Positions 16,452-24,579 of a stretch of 64,000 bases of DNA are shown one piece after another. This DNA is from Gammaproteobacteria bacterium (GTDB lineage: Bacteria; Pseudomonadota; Gammaproteobacteria; Nevskiales; Nevskiaceae): positions 1 to 64,000 of the forward strand of contig JAHZLQ010000053.1 in NCBI GenBank assembly GCA_022599775.1, read 5' to 3'. The notes below the pieces were generated by a model. It had not been told where the DNA came from. It saw only the letters and a list, made by a program, of their open reading frames with translations, and did not search any database. Position 1 is the stretch's first letter. Each line of letters begins with the position of its first letter. A program made the translations under genes and the position numbers.

Positions 16452-16756
16452 GTTTTCAAGCCTCCGTTGCATCGTCAGGGGGTTCCGTCGAAGCGGGCGA
16501 AGCCGATCGTTGTCACGCCGCCGAAGAATTTTGAATAACTATTCTGTATATTGGAATGAATTATGGAATAAATCAACGCGCTCCGACCCAGGACGCTCCC
16601 AGGACGCTTTTTTGTGTATGCACCGTTGGCCGCGAAACGCATCAGACGCTGCTGCCGATTTCCGCCGCTGATGGCGCGCGCTACGTTTCGCAACGAAGGG
16701 CGGGCGCGGACAAGACGCGCCGACTGCCAACTCAGACTCAACCTGCTACGCGCGAG
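16452..16756. other. Intergenic region upstream of the Rieske operon
   Basis: No gene is supported here. The part next to the Rieske start (about 16525-16575) is AT-rich and holds GAATA-AC-TATTC and TATTCTGTATA, the probable promoter/operator of the minus-strand operon. The remainder up to about 16757 is GC-rich and shades into the decayed transposase. Confidence 0.5.
16540..16550. promoter_or_regulatory. TATTCTGTATA motif upstream of the Rieske operon
   Basis: A near-palindromic 11-mer in an AT-rich patch about 90 bases before the Rieske gene. It differs by one base from the perfect palindrome TATTCTGAATA at 18582-18592. GAATAACTATTC overlaps its left edge. Its place between genes and its recurrence suggest a regulator site. 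Confidence 0.4.
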
Positions 16757-17237
16757 CCGATCGTATTACCAGCGACGCCGAATCACCCGTGGCCAGAGGA
16801 ATTCATGGCCGACAGCCTCTGACCTGGGCGACGCTTCCGTACGTTCAATGTCATTGATGATTTCAATCACGAGTCGCTGCGCGTGATCAAGGCACTCGAC
16901 AACTGGTCGAACGGTGCGCGCACCGAGGCGCATTCGCCGGGACAACAGGCCTGCGTTGATCCGCCGACTGCCTCGGCAGTGGGCCAAGCGCATCGGTGCC
17001 GACCTCGTCCACATCCAGTCGGAAAACCGACGCAGAATGCCTTCAGAGAAGGCTTCCGCTGATCGCTCAGAACCGGCGGGCCCGACCACTAGCTTTCATA
17101 GGCCTTCGCGAAGTTAGGCGGCATGACCGAAAACTAGCGCCACCACTACAACCATCACCGACCGCATTTCGGCCTTGGCGACCTGTCGCCGGCCCGATTC
17201 CCTATGTCACCAGCAACCGTAACCTCCACTTCTGAGT
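16757..17237 (+). pseudogene. Decayed IS3-family transposase (orfB remnant)
   Basis: Fragments in all three forward frames reproduce the IS3 orfB order. EEFMADSL-stop-PGRRFRTFNVIDDFNHE carries the first catalytic Asp region. IRRDN and WAKRIGADLVHIQ follow the second Asp. GKPTQNAF is the region of the catalytic Glu. YNHHRPHFGLGDLSPARF is the C-terminal RPH motif. Several frameshifts and stops separate them, so no protein is made. No terminal repeats could be fixed. It lies between the Rieske promoter and the crotonase gene and probably took part in rearranging this block. Confidence 0.8.
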
Positions 17238-17278
17238 AACTTGAATCGGAGAGGATCCTTTTACGTTCAATGGCAGAC

Positions 17279-18050
17279 TTATCTGCCTGTAGCGGGCGGC
17301 GAAGTGACGAACTCAACCGCCCCCATTTCGAGCATCAACCCGTAGCCGAGTTCGTCGTGCATGCGCTTGCGCCACGGCTGCGTGAAACAGGTGCGCGTCA
17401 TCTGCAAGGTACGTCGCGGCTTGCTCGCGAAGTCGAGCGCCATTTCCCAGGCTCTCGGCAGCAGCCTGTCCGTCGGCAGCACTTCCGCAACAAAGCCAAG
17501 CTCCAGGGCTTTGGTTGCGGAAATCTCCGCGCCGCTGAGCAAGAAATGCCGGCCGCGGTTCGGGCCCAACAAAGCCGGCCATACCACGTTGACACCATCG
17601 CCCGGCACCACGCCGTTGATGAAATGCGCCTTATCCGCGAACGACGCTCGCTCATTGGCCAGCACCACGTCCGACAGCACGAGCAGTTCGGCATGAATCC
17701 AAGCCGGGCCGTTCACCGCGCCGATGACGGGCGCTTCGATTTCGAGCAGATTGACGAGGATGTCGCGCCCTTCGCGAAAGATCGGATACAGGTCCTCGCT
17801 CATGAACTCCGGCGTCGGCATCTTGATCTGGCTGAAATCGAATTCCTGGCAGAACGCGTCGCCGGTGCCGGTCAGGATCACCACCTTGTTGTCGGGGTCG
17901 CGTCCGATGCGATACAGCGCCTCCGGCAACTGCGCATGGATAGAGCCTGCGGTAGCGCCCCACTTCAGGGCGCCACCGTTGCTATGCAAACTTACTTGCA
18001 GAGCGCCGTCGCGACGCTCGAAACGAATGTTCGGAAAGCGATATCGTCAT
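17279..18050 (-). pseudogene. Crotonase-family enoyl-CoA hydratase with a damaged start
   Basis: The main ORF (TTG 17989 to 17279) encodes 236 residues of a crotonase, with VILTGTGDAFCQEFDF, GAVNGPAWIHAELLVLSDVVLA and FINGVVPGDG. Family-like sequence continues in frame upstream of the TTG (YRFPNIRFERRDGALQVSL) up to a TGA at 18047-18049, with no usable start codon. An ATG at 18050 lies in another frame; dropping one base near 18044 would join it as M-T-Y-R-F-P. The gene therefore has a frameshifted start or relies on a poor TTG without a ribosome binding site. Immediately upstream is a TonB-receptor remnant. A decayed second copy lies at 640-985. Confidence 0.75.
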
Positions 18051-18052
18051 AT

Positions 18053-18301
18053 CATGTCTCCAGTCGATTTTCAGCTACCGAGGCCGGGCGGTCCTGCGCC
18101 TGTTCCGCGCGCTTCTGGGCCGTGACAACGATTTCTTCCACGAACCCATTGCCGCCAGCCCGCTTGGTGGAACCGGTTGCTCAACCAGCGTCCGATCCGG
18201 ATTCTGAATCAGCTTCCTGCTGGGCATCGGCCGCTGCCGCAACAACGCCGAGCAGTTAGAAGTGCAATCACCACCAACGCCGCGATTAGTGCTGACATCA
18301 T
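18053..18301 (-). pseudogene. TonB-dependent receptor N-terminal remnant
   Basis: From an ATG at 18301 with GAGAGAA upstream, the minus strand encodes a signal peptide (MMSALIAALVVIALL). After a frame change come AAAADAQQEAD and the TonB-box segment GFVEEIVVTAQKRAEQAQDR. The sequence then leaves the receptor family and runs into the crotonase start region. At least one frameshift and a TGA are present. Only the first 80 or so codons of a receptor of about 800 residues remain. A large deletion probably fused this 5' end to the crotonase gene. Confidence 0.75.
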
Positions 18302-18679
18302 TTCTCTCTCATCTATATAGCCGCGATCTGTGCTGGCGCTCCTAGCTCTTATTTCAACTTTGACATTCAGAGGCACAACCGATATCGAGCCGCTGCACGA
18401 ATCGATTCTGGATACTGAATACTGGATTTTTCATAACCCATTCCAGAATAGAGATTACGGCCCCAGCCCCGCCCCACAATCGCTTTACTCTTCATAAAAT
18501 GCAATTCGGCTTCTCCGACGGTTAGTATTGCCCGTATGAAGGCGAAGCATCCAGCCAAGTTCAAATGTGCATATCAAAACGTATTCTGAATAATGTGAAC
18601 CGACGCTCTCCAGCCCGACTCTGGGACATTGCCGCTACCGTAAGCAGGCGAACAACGAAGCTGCAAAGGAACGAGAATC
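18302..18679. promoter_or_regulatory. Regulatory region of the GMC oxidoreductase gene
   Basis: About 380 bases without a gene, AT-richer than their surroundings. ATTCTGGATA (18405-18414) and TTCCAGAATA (18441-18450) form opposed copies of TTCTGGA/TCCAGAA about 28 bases apart. A perfect palindrome TATTCTGAATA lies at 18582-18592. ATACTGAATA (18412-18421) is a further related copy. The spacing suggests a repressor or activator controlling the gene at 18680, and perhaps formerly the divergent TonB receptor. Confidence 0.45.
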
Positions 18680-20260
18680 GTGGAGGAGCATGACTACATC
18701 ATTGTCGGCGCCGGGTCGGCGGGCTGCGCATTGGCCAATCGCCTGTCGGAGAATCCGCAGAATTCGGTGCTGCTGATCGAAGCCGGTGCCGAGGATCGCA
18801 ACCCGCTGATCCATATGCCACGCGGCTTCGGCAAGATCCTGTCGGGCACTCGCGACCTCTGGGTCATGTCGGCCGACCCCGGGCACTGGGGTCGCGAATC
18901 CGAAACCTGGCAGCGCGGCCGGGTGCTGGGCGGCTCCAGTTCAGTCAACGGCATGGTCTATGTCCGCGGCCAACCGGTCGACTACGAAAACTGGAACGTG
19001 CCGGGCTGGAGTTGGGCCGAACTGGGGCCCACCTTCAAGGCGATGGAAGACCATGAACTGGGGGCCAGCGATAAGAGAGGTGTGGGCGGACCGCTGAAAG
19101 TATCCCTGCATCGCGGTGGCGGCGCAGCGAGCGAAGCCTTCATCGAGGCCGCTCAGCAATGCGGTGCGCGGCGCGTCAAAGATCTCAATGCCGAAGGCGG
19201 AGAGACTGCGGGTTATCAGCCGCGCACTATTTCCGATGGCCGCCGGCAGAGTGCCGCCGTGGCGTTTCTGCGGCCGGCGAAATCGCGCGCGAATCTGCGC
19301 GTGCTGAGCGACAGCCCGGTCCGCCGCATCGTGATCGAAAACGGTCGTGCCACGGAGGTGGAGATCCAGTGCGGCAGCGAAATGCGCCGCATCACCGCCC
19401 GCAAGGAAATTATCCTCAGCGCCGGCACCATCCACTCTCCGCAATTGTTGATGCTGTCCGGCATCGGCTCCGCAGCCGCTCTCACGGCGCTCGGTATCGA
19501 GGTCAAAGCCGACCGGCCCGGGGTAGGCGCCAATCTTAGCGAACACCGCGTGCTGATGTTCAAGTTCATGGTCAACAGCGGCAGTGATAACGCAAAACTC
19601 CGCGGCCTCGGCCTCGTCCCCACCGTGCTTCGCTACCTGCTGAACCGTTCCGGGCCATTAGCGTCCGCAGCCTTCGAGGCCGGCGCCTTCATCAAGTCGA
19701 ACCCCGGCCTCGATCAGCCGGACTGCCAGCTTGGCATCACACCGGCATCGGTCACGCGCGGCGCCGACGGCACCGTGCAGGTCGACAACTACGGGGGGCT
19801 CAGTTGCTGCACCTACCTCATGCGCCCCAAGAGCCGCGGCTCGATCAGCCTGAACAGCCTCGATCCCGCTGCCGCACCGCAGATTTCCGTCAACTATCTA
19901 GGCCACGAAGACGATCGTCGCAATTCAGTCGCAATGGTCCGCACCGTGCGCCGCATCTTCTCGCAAACCCCGCTGCAGGCGCTCGGTGCCCTGGAAGCTG
20001 AGCCCGGCCCGCAGTACCAGACCGACGACGAAATCCTGCAGGCGTTTCGCAAGCTGGGCGAAAGCGGCTATCACGCAGTCGGAACCTGCCGGCTTGGGAC
20101 CGATGAAGCATCGGTGGTCGATACGCAGCTCCGCGTGCGCGGCATACAGGGACTGCGCGTTGCGGATATCTCCGTGCTGCCTAGCTTGGTCACCGGCAAC
20201 ACCAACGCCATCGCGATGGCAACCGGCTTGCGCGCTGGCCAGCTGATTCTGGGCAAATGA
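18680..20260 (+). CDS. GMC-family FAD-dependent oxidoreductase
   Basis: A 526-residue glucose-methanol-choline oxidoreductase. The FAD site is DYIIVGAGSAGCALANRL at the N-terminus. RGRVLGGSSSVNGMVYVRG is GMC signature 1, and GTIHSPQLLMLSGIG is signature 2. The C-terminal HAVGTCRLG and GNTNAIAMATG supply the catalytic His and the second His/Asn position. It oxidises a primary or secondary alcohol and passes electrons to oxygen or a carrier; the alcohol is unknown. The GTG start at 18680 follows AAAGGAACGAG. The next gene begins 38 bases later. Confidence 0.9.
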   Translation: MEEHDYIIVGAGSAGCALANRLSENPQNSVLLIEAGAEDRNPLIHMPRGFGKILSGTRDLWVMSADPGHWGRESETWQRGRVLGGSSSVNGMVYVRGQPVDYENWNVPGWSWAELGPTFKAMEDHELGASDKRGVGGPLKVSLHRGGGAASEAFIEAAQQCGARRVKDLNAEGGETAGYQPRTISDGRRQSAAVAFLRPAKSRANLRVLSDSPVRRIVIENGRATEVEIQCGSEMRRITARKEIILSAGTIHSPQLLMLSGIGSAAALTALGIEVKADRPGVGANLSEHRVLMFKFMVNSGSDNAKLRGLGLVPTVLRYLLNRSGPLASAAFEAGAFIKSNPGLDQPDCQLGITPASVTRGADGTVQVDNYGGLSCCTYLMRPKSRGSISLNSLDPAAAPQISVNYLGHEDDRRNSVAMVRTVRRIFSQTPLQALGALEAEPGPQYQTDDEILQAFRKLGESGYHAVGTCRLGTDEASVVDTQLRVRGIQGLRVADISVLPSLVTGNTNAIAMATGLRAGQLILGK

Positions 20261-20298
20261 ACCTCGCCGGCAGCCTGCGCTCGCGAGAGGAACAAACA

Positions 20299-20646
20299 AT
20301 GGAGAAAATCACGAAAAACCTGGAACAGCGTGTACAAGCGTTGGAGGACCGCGAAGCGGTCATCAAGCTCAAGGCGCGCTACGTGAACATCAACGATGGC
20401 GGCTGGGAGGGACCGACGCATACCGATCCGAACGCCATCGCACAGATGTTCACCGAAGACGGGGTCTGGGACGGTCTTCCGCATGTGGCTTATGCAGAGG
20501 GTCTCGAGCAGATTCGCGAGCTGTTCCACAAATTCGTCGCGGCGGCAAACGCGCCCTACGACTCGCGCTGGGGGAAACAACAGTTCATGCCCGTGGCCGG
20601 CGGCTCTGCCTCAGCCGGCCGTTACGAAGACATTCTCAATCGCTGA
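20299..20646 (+). CDS. SnoaL-like protein with an apparent internal deletion
   Basis: The ORF encodes 115 residues. EQRVQALEDREAVIKLKARY and QMFTEDGVWDG are a normal SnoaL-type start. The C-terminus FVAAANAPYDSRWGKQQFMP resembles the end of longer relatives of about 160-190 residues. The middle strands of the NTF2 fold (the part with the second half of the cone) are missing, so an in-frame deletion of roughly 60-70 codons is likely. The protein may not fold. GAGAGGAAC precedes the ATG. An SDR gene follows after 22 bases. Confidence 0.6.
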   Translation: MEKITKNLEQRVQALEDREAVIKLKARYVNINDGGWEGPTHTDPNAIAQMFTEDGVWDGLPHVAYAEGLEQIRELFHKFVAAANAPYDSRWGKQQFMPVAGGSASAGRYEDILNR

Positions 20647-20668
20647 CGACTTCCCGAACGGACCGATC

Positions 20669-21502
20669 ATGGCCTCCAAAGACACTGTGGTTGTCGTCAC
20701 CGGTGCCAGCCGTGGACTTGGCCGCGGCATCGCACGCGCGTTCGGTTCCCTGGGCGCAACGGTCTACGTCACGGCGCGCACGACTGCAGCGCTCGAGGAG
20801 GTGGTGGACGAGATCAGCGCAGGTGGCGGCAAGGGCATTGCCGCCACCTGCGATCATGGCGACGACGCACAGGTGAAATCGCTGTTCGAGCGGGTGGGTC
20901 GTGAAGCCGGAACGCTCGACATCCTCGTCAACAATGCCGCGGCAGTGCATCAGGAGACGCTGGTAGCGCCCGGAGCGTTCTGGGAGAAACCGCTCGAACT
21001 GGTCGACATGATCGACATCGGCCTGCGCTCCAACTACGTCGCCTCTTACTATGCAGCGCCGCTCATGGTGGCGGCCCGGCGCGGCCTAATCGCCAGCATT
21101 TCGTTCTACGGCGCCGTGTCCTACTTCTACGGCGCGGCCTACGGCGCCGCCAAGTCCGGAACCGACAAAATGATGGCCGACATGGCGGTGGATCTCGCGC
21201 CGCACGGCGTTTCCGCCGTATCGATCTGGCCGGGCTTCATCTTGACCGATTTCGTCAAATCTCTACCGTCCGAGCACATTCCCGAAGACTTGCGCGTGAT
21301 GCTACCGCAATGGGAACATCCGGAATTCACCGGGCTGGTGATCGACGCGCTTTACCGTGATCCGGAACTCGCCACGCTGTCAGGCCAAGCGCTGATCGGA
21401 GCGGAACTGGGGCGGCGCTACGGTATCAGGGATATCGATGGCAAACAGCCCATCGATTTTCGAGCGAGCATGGGCGCACCGAGAGCGACGTTCCCCGCGT
21501 AG
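20669..21502 (+). CDS. Short-chain dehydrogenase/reductase (DHRS1-like)
   Basis: A 277-residue SDR that starts at 20669, where TGASRGLGRGIA falls close to the N-terminus; the longer upstream frame overlaps the SnoaL gene. Motifs are TGASRGLG, VNNAA, the Ser in SISFYGAV and the catalytic YGAAK. The long C-terminal tail (PEFTGLVIDALYRDPELATLSGQ) is typical of the DHRS1-like subgroup. It follows the GMC oxidoreductase and SnoaL genes in one operon and probably handles the ketone/alcohol step of the same compound. Confidence 0.85.
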   Translation: MASKDTVVVVTGASRGLGRGIARAFGSLGATVYVTARTTAALEEVVDEISAGGGKGIAATCDHGDDAQVKSLFERVGREAGTLDILVNNAAAVHQETLVAPGAFWEKPLELVDMIDIGLRSNYVASYYAAPLMVAARRGLIASISFYGAVSYFYGAAYGAAKSGTDKMMADMAVDLAPHGVSAVSIWPGFILTDFVKSLPSEHIPEDLRVMLPQWEHPEFTGLVIDALYRDPELATLSGQALIGAELGRRYGIRDIDGKQPIDFRASMGAPRATFPA

Positions 21503-21553
21503 CCAGCGTATTCGGCGACACAAACGCGCGCGGCTGCAGCTTCGCCAAGACTC

Positions 21554-22351
21554 CTACCGCGTCCTCAAGGCTCCCGGTCGCTCGCGAAAACCCAGGCGGC
21601 GCGAAAGTCCGTCGGACGCCTCACGCAGCATATGCGCCAGCTCACCGTCGAAGTCAAAATCAGCGGTGCCCGTAGGCGCAAGCATCGAGATCGTCATGCT
21701 GATCTCTCCTAGCGAATTGAACACCGGGGCGGCGAGCGCATCAAAACCACGGATATAGCCGCCGGTCGTACTTGTCAGGCGGTGCCGACGCGCCAACTCA
21801 ACCAGTTTCATGAAATCACGACGAGGAATCGGCGGCTTGTTCTTCGCGCTGTACTCGTCATTGATGATCGGGCCCACGGTCTCGTTCGGCAGGAATGCAG
21901 CGAACAGCGTTCCGGACGCAGGCCCTACGACCGACAAAGTCGCCCCAATTCGGGCGGAAACGATGATCGGCTGCACGGGCTCCAGCCGGCGCACGATCAC
22001 CGGCCCCTTCCCTCCCCAGGTCATCACCGCCAGTGGTTGATGGCAGCTTTCGAACAAATCACGCAAGGTATCATCGAGCCGCTTGAATTCGTCTAGGCGG
22101 CTCTGCGCCTCCAAGCCAAGAAGTACCGCCTCGTGTCCGAGATCGTAACGTCCAGATTGGGGATCCTGCTCGATCAAACCGCTGCGACACAGACTGACGA
22201 GATAGCGATGGGCTTTGCTGGGCGGCAGCCCGGAGAGTTGCGCAAGCTCCCCGAGCGGCAGGCTGGTCCCGGCATGGGCCAAGGTCGATGCGATGCGAAT
22301 ACCGATTTCGACAGCGTTGACGCCCTGTTGCGGTCTTTTAGTTTGATCCAT
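21554..22351 (-). CDS. IclR-family transcriptional regulator
   Basis: About 265 residues. The N-terminal winged helix (VEIGIRIASTLAHAGTSLPLGELAQLSGLPPSKAHRYL is one continuous HTH region) is followed by the wing SGRYDLGHEA and the effector-binding IclR domain (GPVIVRRLEP, ISARIGATLSVVGPASGTLFAAFLP). I use the ATG at 22351; a TTG at 22360 is the alternative. It is convergent with the SDR operon and is the only intact regulator of the catabolic region in view. It may control the GMC and Rieske operons, but no binding data can be drawn from sequence alone. Confidence 0.88.
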   Translation of the reverse strand: MDQTKRPQQGVNAVEIGIRIASTLAHAGTSLPLGELAQLSGLPPSKAHRYLVSLCRSGLIEQDPQSGRYDLGHEAVLLGLEAQSRLDEFKRLDDTLRDLFESCHQPLAVMTWGGKGPVIVRRLEPVQPIIVSARIGATLSVVGPASGTLFAAFLPNETVGPIINDEYSAKNKPPIPRRDFMKLVELARRHRLTSTTGGYIRGFDALAAPVFNSLGEISMTISMLAPTGTADFDFDGELAHMLREASDGLSRRLGFRERPGALRTR

Positions 22352-22518
22352 CCCAACCAATGTCCGTTAAGTGCACAAGCCGATTCAATTGAAGGTTCGG
22401 CGAATCAATTTTCACAAACTCGGCGGGCAGCGCTTTAGCACCCGGCGCACCCGAAGGCAAGCTGCCGCGCCTGCAAGCAGGACATTATATTAGATGGCTA
22501 TTGATCCGGCACATAACT

Positions 22519-23602
22519 GACCCACCCCCTGAAAACTGGTCCGCTTGTAAGTAGAGGGTTCGACGAGATGGGGGTTCTGAAGCCACCTTCTACAACTGGA
22601 AGAAGAAGTGCGGCGGCCTAGGGCCATCGGAGCTGAAGCGGCTGCGCCAGCTCGAAGAAGAGAACCCTAAGTTGAAACAGCTGGTGGCCGACCTGAGCTT
22701 GGACAAAGCGATGCTGCAGGAGGTGGTCGCAAAAGATGCTTTAAGGGCTACTCAGCAGCGGCTTTGGTAAGCCAGCTACAGGACCGCTTTGGCGTCAGCG
22801 AGCGACGCGCCAGCAAGATCATGTCGATCTCTCGGTCTTCGCTAACCTACGTACCGAAGGCGCGAGATTGCATCGAGCCGTATTCACTACGGCTGCGAGC
22901 GAGTATTCGTGGTGCTTCGCCGTGAGGGCTGGCGCGACAATCACAAGCGCGTCCATCGACTCTACAAGGCCGAAGGACTCTCATTGCGGCATTGCCGGCC
23001 TCGCCGCAGTCGCAGCGGCCGCCGTCGGCAGCCAAGGAAGGAAGCCTTTGCAGTGAACGATCTGTGGGGCATGGATTTCGTCAGCGACGCGCTGTTTGAT
23101 GGACGACGGTTCCGGGCGCTGACCATCGTCGATCACTTCACACACGAGTGCCTGGGTAACGTCGTGGCCCCGTCCTTACGCGGTGAACACGTGCCGGGGG
23201 CTATGACACGGCTGGCTGCTGAGCGCGGCATGCCCACCGCGATCAAGGTCGACAATGGAAGCGAGTTTGAGGGGAAGGTCATGGACCGATGGGCTCATGA
23301 AATCGGCGTCGAACTCGATTTCTCCCGCCGCGGCACACCGACGGACAACGCACTGGTCGAAAGCTTCAATGGACGGTTCCGATAGGAGTGCCTGAATGAG
23401 CATTGGTTCTTGTCACTGGACGATGCCAGGTGCAAGATTGACGAGTGGCGGCGCTTCTATAACGAGGAACATCCCCATTCTGCAACTGCGTGGAAGACAC
23501 CTGCGGAACTCGCCCGTGAACACGGGGCCCAAGCGAATTCTCAGGGGCAGTAGGAGATCGAATTTTCTACCGACTGCTGGCCCAGAAAATGGGGGGCGGG
23601 TC
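22519..23602 (+). mobile_element. Decayed IS3-family insertion sequence
   Basis: The ends are imperfect inverted repeats: 22519-22542 and the complement of 23579-23602 match at 16 of 24 positions (GACCC-CCCCC near the tips, CTGG inside). orfA keeps SEATFYNWKKKCGGL and the leucine-rich LKRLRQLEEENPKLKQL but has lost its first half. orfB shows all three DDE regions (GMDFVSD, KVDNGSEF, TDNALVESFN). It also has a frame break near 22890-22915, where the RIRYGYRRIH region is missing, and a TAG at 23383-23385 inside GRFR-ECLNEHW. The element cannot move by itself. It sits between the IclR gene and the tRNA. Confidence 0.85.
23046..23385 (+). pseudogene. Largest open fragment of the IS3 orfB
   Basis: This part of orfB keeps the integrase core: FAVNDLWGMDFVSDALFDGR with the first Asp, IVDHFTHECLG, IKVDNGSEFEG with the second Asp, and TPTDNALVESFNGRFR with the Glu. 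The TAG at the end interrupts what is normally GRFRDECLNEHWF, and downstream codons still match (EWRRFYNEEHPHSA). The catalytic core alone, without orfA and the N-terminal part of orfB, is not expected to transpose. Confidence 0.75.
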
Positions 23603-23763
23603 GTCTCAATTTTTTCCAAAGTCTGTCTATGGACCCAAATTCGGGCCTTGGGACACTTTGAGGGAAGCGCTCATTACTCGACACATAACTGGAACGCGCT
23701 AAATGCAAAGCGCCCGACCGGGACAAATCCGATCAGGCATCCGTGTTCGCTACGTTATTGATT

Positions 23764-23840
23764 TGGCGCGCCTGGCAGGATTCGAACCTGCGACCCCTGC
23801 CTTCGGAGGGCAGTACTCTATCCAGCTGAGCTACAGGCGC
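23764..23840 (-). tRNA. tRNA-Arg (anticodon CCG)
   Basis: The minus strand folds as a 77-base tRNA. The acceptor stem pairs GCGCCTG with CAGGCGC, with discriminator G and encoded CCA. The D-arm is GCTC-AGCTGGAT-AGAG. The anticodon stem CTGCC/GGCAG closes the loop CTCCGAA, giving anticodon CCG. The T-arm carries GGTTCGAATCC. CCG reads the arginine codon CGG. The 3' end points towards the accessory region on the left, the usual orientation for a tRNA used as an integration site. Confidence 0.96.
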
Positions 23841-24059
23841 ATCGGGATCTATTGTAGCGGCACCATCCGGCGTCGCCATATCGGCTACCGTGAATGCGAT
23901 TCCACGGCGGGCGCGAAGCATAACTCAGGCGCCGGAATCACGGGTGATACAGCTTCGTTGACCCCAGCTGAAAACGGCCTGCTACGGCCTGTGGCAAGGT
24001 GAACGCCGCTGATCCGAAGGAGGTCGAATCGCCCTCCGCTGCGACGAGCCGAACCGCCC

Positions 24060-24512
24060 ATGCCCGACCTCAAGATGTTCGAATCCGCACTGACGCGGCT
24101 GCAAGTCAGCCGTTACGGTGAGCTGGTGCAGCTGGTGATGCCGGGCGAGGGCGCGCTGATCGTGCCGACGGCAGAGTTCACATTCGCGCAGAAATGGGCG
24201 CAACGCCGCAACAGCACCGGATCACCGATACGCGACCGGGCCCTGGTGCTGGAAAAACTCGACACCGTGATCGCACGATCCGGTTCGCTGGTTTCAACGC
24301 GGGGCAGTCGCAAGCCGCTCGAAACTCTGGTTCGCGCGATGCGTGGTGCGGGCTTTGCGCCGGAGGAGTGGAATCTGCCGGCCGATCTCAAGACCGTACC
24401 AAAACCGGACTCCGGCATACCCGCCAAGCCGAAAGCCGGGAATGTGGCGGAAACCGGCGATCCGGAAGACGACGAGCAACCGGACGGTCCGAACGTGGAC
24501 GATCTGGACTGA
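24060..24512 (+). CDS. Hypothetical protein, 150 aa
   Basis: Not recognised. It begins MPDLKMFESALTRLQVSRYGELVQLVMPGEGAL and ends in an acidic, proline-rich tail (EDDEQPDGPNVDDLD). There is no signal peptide or membrane segment. The upstream sequence lacks a strong ribosome binding site, but the codon pattern (G/C at third positions) fits the neighbouring core genes. It is followed by the convergent waaA gene. A short regulatory or structural protein is possible, and a spurious ORF cannot be ruled out. Confidence 0.5.
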   Translation: MPDLKMFESALTRLQVSRYGELVQLVMPGEGALIVPTAEFTFAQKWAQRRNSTGSPIRDRALVLEKLDTVIARSGSLVSTRGSRKPLETLVRAMRGAGFAPEEWNLPADLKTVPKPDSGIPAKPKAGNVAETGDPEDDEQPDGPNVDDLD

Positions 24513-24579
24513 GTCCTGCGCATCATCTGACGGTGCGCAGACCGAAACGCCACCAAGCGAAACGCCTCTTGCTGAGCGG

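Noticed and set aside
16475..16741. Minus-strand ORF upstream of the Rieske gene
   Set aside because: No ribosome binding site or domain, and it covers the probable promoter region.
17270..18259. Long plus-strand ORF (329 codons)
   Set aside because: It is antisense to the crotonase and receptor remnants, has no ribosome binding site and no recognisable domain.
23764..23840. Duplicate of the tRNA 3' end (att site) inside the window
   Set aside because: I looked for the GGATTCGAACC-type segment elsewhere and found no second copy, so an attachment site cannot be called.
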